Assembly: GCA_902801625.1 (NCBI GenBank)
Contig: CADCJI010000028.1
Coordinates: 1-52,274 of the forward strand
Reading direction: 5' to 3'
Length of the DNA: 52,274 nucleotides
From: an uncultured Bacteroidia bacterium
GTDB taxonomy: Bacteria > Bacteroidota > Bacteroidia > Bacteroidales > F082
Each line of letters opens with the position of its first letter. Position 1 is the first letter of the stretch. The translations under genes were made by a program, and so were the position numbers. Below the pieces are notes generated by a model, which had not been told where the DNA came from, searched no databases, and worked only from the letters and a program-made list of their open reading frames with translations. Shown here in pieces: positions 49,101 through 52,274 of this stretch.

Positions 49101-49519
49101 CCTGAGCCTGTCGAAGTTAAGGTCCCTGAGCCCGTCGAAGGGCCGACCTTATTTTTTGAGGCCTCCATCTGGTTGCTCAGCTGTATGGTGTTCAGTAGTT
49201 TATCCTTGATTTCAGGGAAAAACTTGCCAATCAGCACCGAGGCTTGTTCCACCGACATCTTCTTTCGGAATCGAATGAGGTTAACAAGCGGAATAAGAAA
49301 ATGATACACCAAAACAAAACCGCTACCAGCCAGCAAAAAAAGGAAGAGCACGAAGCGACCTTTGGGCGGGAACCAAGAGAAATACTCCAACCCATTGATG
49401 AGCAGATAAAAGACAATCCAAAGCACGGCACCCACCAACACGCCTTGTATCAGACGGTTAAGGTAGTACTTCCGCGTGAAGCCTTCGATTTTCTCTATCA
49501 ATTTGTTTGGTGCAGACAT
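46157..49519 (-). CDS. DUF4175 family large membrane/coiled-coil protein
   Basis: 1120 residues from ATG 49519 (MSAPNKLIEKIE); the longer frame to 49600 overlaps the promoter and tRNA terminator. Two membrane helices at ~25-45 and ~55-78 and a third at ~170-190, then beta-rich repeats (~200-540), then a very long charged coiled coil rich in Glu, Lys, Gln and Met (~555-1100). This is the DUF4175 layout, conserved upstream of ybeY in many Bacteroidales; function unknown, probably envelope-related. Residues ~126-141 (GPSTGSGTLTSTGSGT) are encoded by two copies of the GGTCCCTGAGCC element, inserted in frame between helix-rich segments. Confidence 0.88.
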   Translation of the reverse strand: MSAPNKLIEKIEGFTRKYYLNRLIQGVLVGAVLWIVFYLLINGLEYFSWFPPKGRFVLFLFLLAGSGFVLVYHFLIPLVNLIRFRKKMSVEQASVLIGKFFPEIKDKLLNTIQLSNQMEASKNKVGPSTGSGTLTSTGSGTYDDNALLAATIEQRSARLSPIRFSDAVDLRGNLKYLGIFFGSLLILIALMVFLPSFAVQPTQRIVNYEQHFEKPLPYQVEIEQDNIETTQGKEVKFNIRVTGDRIPDAFYVKSELGQQLMTKGSANDFSYTFKNLFNDLTFNVIGGEYTSRPLHITVHPNPTLLSYRCELHYPAYIHRTNETLDAKTRLIVPQGTKLTFSFTTRDTEHISVTRDSLTTDLTATDDIFEYQFVAAQSTKFEVQVQNAWNNSIEPLPFSIDVLPDAYPDIRVESFDEQLSTDVYYSGLVTDDYGFSKLTFNCIVKEPIEKKIIKPVALDLKQTRTSFFYSFNMDSLGIMPGQNMEVYFEVWDNDGFHGPKSKRSETFTYYKPSESALDSIADQQSEDIMERLQEKSQEADKLQDEIEKMLQDLIQKKDLDWSDKEKMKDLLEKQQKIQDEWNKLQEEQKNLEDFMKEHDLGNEDLIKKQEQINKLFDEVIPEELKKMMEQIDKLLEEMPREQMQQMMQDIKKNNQSMQELLDRNLALLEQLKMEKDLNDLANKLDKLGEELKNQEAENQNKAGEESDQKSAEEAKEEFDKMMEELDKLLEKNQDLQQPFDMQKDEEMQESIDQDLQDAMQNEQNSQQQQSQQKKQNAGQKMQQMANQMMMQMQMQGMQQMAEDAHLLRILLENVVHASHEQEDLMTEIGKMRSDDPSLVDKIIHQKEVADNFNMVRDSLRSMAMRQPMIQNFVFDELHIIENQTENAMKYLNDLKLSQAVRHQQTAMMSMNNLALMLAESLENMESSMDAMGMPMACPMPKPGQGQQSMQKMQQLQQQLSEQLKQMQQQMESGQQTPNSMSEEFARMAAEQEMLRQGMQQMLNDMKENGQIGDDGLNEIIKDMEKLEEELVNKKINRQMIERSQRIESRMLESQKAQEKREQEEKRKSNEYKGSHFDRRIDDYLYEQSLKKNQEFLRSNPIEFAPYYKDKINEYYLKKNTH
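49097..49144. repeat. Two direct GGTCCCTGAGCC..GTCGAAG copies in DUF4175
   Basis: Copies at 49097-49116 and 49121-49144 (the second slightly changed, GCCCGTCG) are separated by TTAA. They are read in frame as STGSGT repeats. Confidence 0.9.
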
Positions 49520-49539
49520 ACCCAATATAGAATGAGCCG

Positions 49540-49547
49540 CAAAGATA
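49540..49547 (-). promoter_or_regulatory. -7 box of the DUF4175-ybeY operon
   Basis: TATCTTTG on the minus strand, 20 bases before ATG 49519. Confidence 0.6.
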
Positions 49548-49550
49548 CAC

Positions 49551-49584
49551 AAAAAAAGAGTTCCGTGTGCGGAACTCTTTTTTT
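49551..49584. terminator. Bidirectional terminator after tRNA-Thr
   Basis: AAAAAAAGAGTTCC pairs perfectly over 14 bases with GGAACTCTTTTTTT around GTGTGC. It lies eight bases past the 3' end of the tRNA. Confidence 0.9.
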
Positions 49585-49592
49585 GTATCCTG

Positions 49593-49665
<73 letters not shown>

Positions 49666-49832
49666 CTCACTTAAGCGGCTGCAAAAATAGGAATATTTCG
49701 TGAAATGGAACGCATTTTTTTCAAAAAATGTGGTATTATGGGATTGCTTCGCAAGAAATCTAAATAAAATCATTTGAAAATATATTGAAAATCAATGATA
49801 TAAAAAATATTTACCGACAAATGCAATAAATA

Positions 49833-49875
49833 AACTAATTTTTTAGTTGTATATTCAAAACAATCTATATATTTG
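49833..49875 (+). promoter_or_regulatory. Promoter and operator of the LRR lipoprotein gene
   Basis: The perfect dyad AACTAA-TTTT-TTAGTT (49833-49848) overlaps the -33 position, followed by TATATTTG (49868-49875). The whole stretch GTTGTATATTCAAAA..AATCTATATATTTGCAGCGT is almost identical to that before the BlaI-type gene. Confidence 0.8.
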
Positions 49876-49895
49876 CAGCGTCAAGACAAACCAAA

Positions 49896-50909
49896 ATGGC
49901 TATCAAACGACACATAGTATTATTAATGATGATGGGATTATTCACCTCATGCGCGACTCAACGAGCCAAGTATGTGACTTATGTTCCTGATTCGGCGGTC
50001 GTATTTGAAGCAATCAAGGCCGAAATACAATATCTTGACATTCCCAAAGACAATAAAATCGAGGTACTCTCGCTGACCAACTGTGGTCTTGACCGGATTC
50101 CTTCGAGCATCAAGCATTGCAAGCATCTGCAAAGGTTGAACTTGGAAGGGAACCAAATCCGACACATCCCCAGATGGCTCAGCTCACTGGATAGCCTTGA
50201 GGAAATCAACTTGAACTTCAACCAACTGAATTTGAAAAGACGGGATATCCGTCGACTGTCGAAGGTAGAAGATGTTCTGTTGGCAGGCAATGGCATCAAG
50301 AAACTCCCAGACAATGTTGGTGTGCTACGATGCGAAAGCCTTAACCTGTCAAAGAACCAACTCAGCACCTTGCCCAAGTCGTTTGCAGAACTGAAACAAG
50401 CCAGATACTTGATTTTCTATGACAACGCGTTTGAATCCATCCCGAATGAATTGGCCGGTTTCAAGAACTTGAAACACCTGGATTTCTACAAGAACAAAAT
50501 CACGGAAATCCCAGATTTCATTGGCGACATGGATAACCTGCAACAGCTTTTCCTGTCGTTCAACCAAATCGAGGAAATCCCAGACACTTTGCGCAACTTG
50601 AAACGCCTGAAGTATTTCTATATCCACCACAACGAATTACATTTCCTGCCCGAATGGATTACTGAAATGGACTCGATAGAGCGTTTTGGAGTAGGTTTCA
50701 ACCATTTACTAGATTTGCCCGACTTGTCGAAAATGAAATCGCTTTACGAGTTCGACGCCGAACACAACCTGTTGGAACGCTTCCCGTGGGAACTTGTGGA
50801 AAAACCTGACATGGAGATACTCATTCTGCGCGACAACGACTTCAATCTATCCGATGAGGAAAAAATGCGACTCATCAAAGCAAGCAAAACTATCAATTTA
50901 GCCTATTGA
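49896..50909 (+). CDS. Leucine-rich-repeat lipoprotein
   Basis: 337 residues. Signal peptide with lipobox FTSC (Cys19). From ~55 to ~320 there are about twelve LRR units of ~23 residues of the form L..L.L..N.L..IP....L..L (LQRLNLEGNQIRHIPRWLSSL, LKHLDFYKNKITEIPDFIGDM, LQQLFLSFNQIEEIPDTLRNL). Probably anchored in the envelope, facing out or the periplasm, as a binding protein. Its promoter shares operator and -7 region with the BlaI-type repressor gene ~1.1 kb downstream, so it is probably repressed by that protein. Confidence 0.88.
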   Translation: MAIKRHIVLLMMMGLFTSCATQRAKYVTYVPDSAVVFEAIKAEIQYLDIPKDNKIEVLSLTNCGLDRIPSSIKHCKHLQRLNLEGNQIRHIPRWLSSLDSLEEINLNFNQLNLKRRDIRRLSKVEDVLLAGNGIKKLPDNVGVLRCESLNLSKNQLSTLPKSFAELKQARYLIFYDNAFESIPNELAGFKNLKHLDFYKNKITEIPDFIGDMDNLQQLFLSFNQIEEIPDTLRNLKRLKYFYIHHNELHFLPEWITEMDSIERFGVGFNHLLDLPDLSKMKSLYEFDAEHNLLERFPWELVEKPDMEILILRDNDFNLSDEEKMRLIKASKTINLAY

Positions 50910-50963
50910 AAATCAACGAAAAACAAATAATAACAAGATTTTTATCGAAAAATACAATAAAAT

Positions 50964-51006
50964 AACTAAAAAATTAGTTGTATATTCAAAATAATCTATA
51001 TATTTG
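50964..51006 (+). promoter_or_regulatory. Promoter and operator of the BlaI/BlaR1 operon
   Basis: AACTAA-AAAA-TTAGTT (50964-50979) and TATATTTG (50999-51006). Same arms, spacing and flanks as at 49833-49875, which suggests self-repression by the BlaI-type protein. Confidence 0.8.
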
Positions 51007-51037
51007 CAGCGTTAAACCATTAGAAATGGAGGTAAAA

Positions 51038-51454
51038 ATGGCTAGAAAGAAAGAAATAATAGAAGATAACTCCATCAGGATGAAGGAGTTGACCAAGGCG
51101 GAAGAGCAGGTGATGCAAGTCATCTGGAATATTGGGCAAGGTTTCGCTAACGAGATCATGGCGGCCTACCCCGAACCCAAACCCGCCTACAACACAGTGC
51201 TTTCCATCATCAAGATTTTGGAAAACAAGGGCTTCGTGAAGCATGAGACCTTCTGCCGCGCCCATCGCTACTCGGCTGCCATCAGCAAGGAAGAGTATTC
51301 GCATCGCTATCTCGGCAGTGTGGTGGAGCGCTATTTCAACAACTCTTATCTCGACCTTGTTTCGGCCTTCGCCAGAAAGGAGAATTTCAGCGTCGAGGAA
51401 CTGGAAGAAATGAGAAAAGCCATCGACGAGGCCATCGCCTCAGAAAGGAAATAA
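51038..51454 (+). CDS. BlaI/MecI/CopY-family transcriptional repressor
   Basis: 138 residues from ATG 51038 (MARKKEI), chosen because GGAGGT lies four bases upstream; ATG 51026 is an in-frame alternative. The winged helix spans ~17-85: LTKAEEQVMQVIWNIGQGFANEIMAAYP, AYNTVLSIIKILENKGFVKHE, RAHRYSAAISKEEY, the standard BlaI/MecI arrangement. The helical C-terminus serves dimerisation. The M56 peptidase gene follows after three bases. It likely binds the AACTAA/TTAGTT dyad at its own and the LRR promoter. Confidence 0.93.
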   Translation: MARKKEIIEDNSIRMKELTKAEEQVMQVIWNIGQGFANEIMAAYPEPKPAYNTVLSIIKILENKGFVKHETFCRAHRYSAAISKEEYSHRYLGSVVERYFNNSYLDLVSAFARKENFSVEELEEMRKAIDEAIASERK

Positions 51455-51457
51455 GCC

Positions 51458-52274
51458 ATGAACGCACAAGAATTAATCATCGGTCATCTGCTGCCTATCG
51501 CAGCCACCGTTGCGGTGCTTTGGTTAGTGTATCGCATCTTGTTTCGCAACAGCAATCGCCTGTATTTCAACCGCTTTTTCCTGTTGACGAGTATGTTGCT
51601 GGCCTTGGCCATGCCCTTGCTCGGTTTACTCTCTGGACTAGAAGTGCCGCAAATGGCGACCTTGAAACAAAACATGTTCAACGGCATGATGCTCAGCGAA
51701 GTCATCGTCACGCCCGACGGTCAGCCTGTCTTGCCCGAAGTGACAGTGACTACCAATGCCACGCCTTCGCGTTTCAGTGTGTGGCAAGTCATTGGTGGCA
51801 TTTATTTAATAGGTGTTGGCGTGATGACACTATTGTTCCTCATCAAGTTGGGGAGACTTGTGGCGCTCATCATCCGATCGCCAAAGCGTAAGATGGACGG
51901 TTTTACAGCGGTGTTCACGGGCAAGGAACAAGGCTCCTTCTCCTTCTTCCGCTATGCCTTTTTCCCCAATGAAAACGTAGACCCCGACATCATGCGGCAC
52001 GAAATGAGCCACATCGAGCATCACCATTCGTGGGACATCCTTTTCGCCGAGGTGATGATGATCCTGCAATGGTTCAACCCATTCATCTATCTGTACAAGA
52101 AGGAGTTGCAGAGCCTTCACGAATACCAAGCCGACCGCGATGTGGTGGCCACCGGCGTTGACAAAAAGAACTACATGATGCTGATCCTGCAGCAGTGCAC
52201 GGCTGTCGACTTCAGCGGAATGAGCAATAACTTCAGTTTAATCCTTACCAAAAAACGAATCAAGATGATTACAA
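51458..52274 (+). CDS. BlaR1-type M56 membrane metallopeptidase, partial
   Basis: The frame starts at ATG 51458 and runs off the right window edge (272 codons present). Three to four membrane segments (LLPIAATVAVLWLVYRILF, FLLTSMLLALAMPLLGLL, VIGGIYLIGVGVMTLLFLI) precede the zinc motif H181-EMSH185, with HEYQADRD downstream supplying the third ligand region, as in M56 peptidases. It senses an envelope signal and inactivates the linked BlaI-type repressor. Bacteroidales members often carry a TonB or other C-terminal domain; that part is outside the window. Confidence 0.93.
   Translation, partial: MNAQELIIGHLLPIAATVAVLWLVYRILFRNSNRLYFNRFFLLTSMLLALAMPLLGLLSGLEVPQMATLKQNMFNGMMLSEVIVTPDGQPVLPEVTVTTNATPSRFSVWQVIGGIYLIGVGVMTLLFLIKLGRLVALIIRSPKRKMDGFTAVFTGKEQGSFSFFRYAFFPNENVDPDIMRHEMSHIEHHHSWDILFAEVMMILQWFNPFIYLYKKELQSLHEYQADRDVVATGVDKKNYMMLILQQCTAVDFSGMSNNFSLILTKKRIKMIT

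Noticed and set aside
49551-49584. Perfect 14-bp inverted repeat next to the tRNA as an integrative-element attachment site
   Set aside because: It is a terminator with T runs on both strands, and no integrase or tRNA 3'-end duplication is seen nearby.

Overview
The window looks like chromosomal DNA of a member of the Bacteroidales (phylum Bacteroidota). The reasons are TAnnTTTG promoter boxes in front of many genes, a C10 peptidase ending in a type IX secretion sorting domain, a TonB receptor paired with a DUF4249 lipoprotein, DUF1573, DUF3791/DUF3990, GH97, GH106 and GH28 enzymes, and M56/BlaI regulation. The mix of pectin-active glycosidases and intergenic palindromes fits an uncultured gut or rumen Bacteroidales; genus cannot be told from sequence alone.

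Region by region. 1-1.9 kb: a truncated tandem flavodoxin-like gene and a secreted C10 peptidase. 1.9-11 kb: an AT-rich accessory island. It holds a 24-bp repeat array, a DUF3791/DUF3990/small-protein operon (possible ADP-ribosyltransferase toxin-antitoxin), then a tight four-gene cluster: a 1049-residue nuclease-like/helical protein and three membrane proteins sharing a ~50-residue module present five times. A gene remnant, a candidate small RNA and a solitary CdiA-CT-like toxin gene follow. The four-gene cluster is the best candidate for an undescribed system. 11.1-16.8 kb: a proline iminopeptidase-like hydrolase and, convergent to it, a compact six-gene operon with an AlkZ-like DNA glycosylase, a GNAT enzyme and a CrtI-like flavoprotein. 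16.8-24.4 kb: an outer-membrane barrel, a TonB receptor with its DUF4249 partner, and the TrkA/TrkH potassium system. 24.6-28.3 kb: a TPR membrane protein, a DUF1573 protein sharing a promoter element with it, and a DUF4143 AAA ATPase behind 33-bp-spaced repeats.

28.4-38.1 kb: an ECF sigma factor, a membrane protein likely acting as its anti-sigma factor, a surface protein, then GH97, GH106 and GH28 enzymes suggestive of pectin/rhamnogalacturonan breakdown. 38.1-49.7 kb, mostly minus strand: a polysaccharide flippase, an NtrY-like histidine kinase, a methyltransferase, MnmG flanked by two parS-like sites, YbeY, a DUF4175 protein and tRNA-Thr(CGT). 49.8-52.3 kb: an LRR lipoprotein and a BlaI/BlaR1-type pair whose promoters carry the same operator.

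A theme across the window is short palindromic or repeated elements inside reading frames, in frame: in the AlkZ-like gene, GH106 (two kinds), DUF4175, the YbeY tail and the flavodoxin linker. No CRISPR array, insertion sequence, rRNA or integrase was seen.
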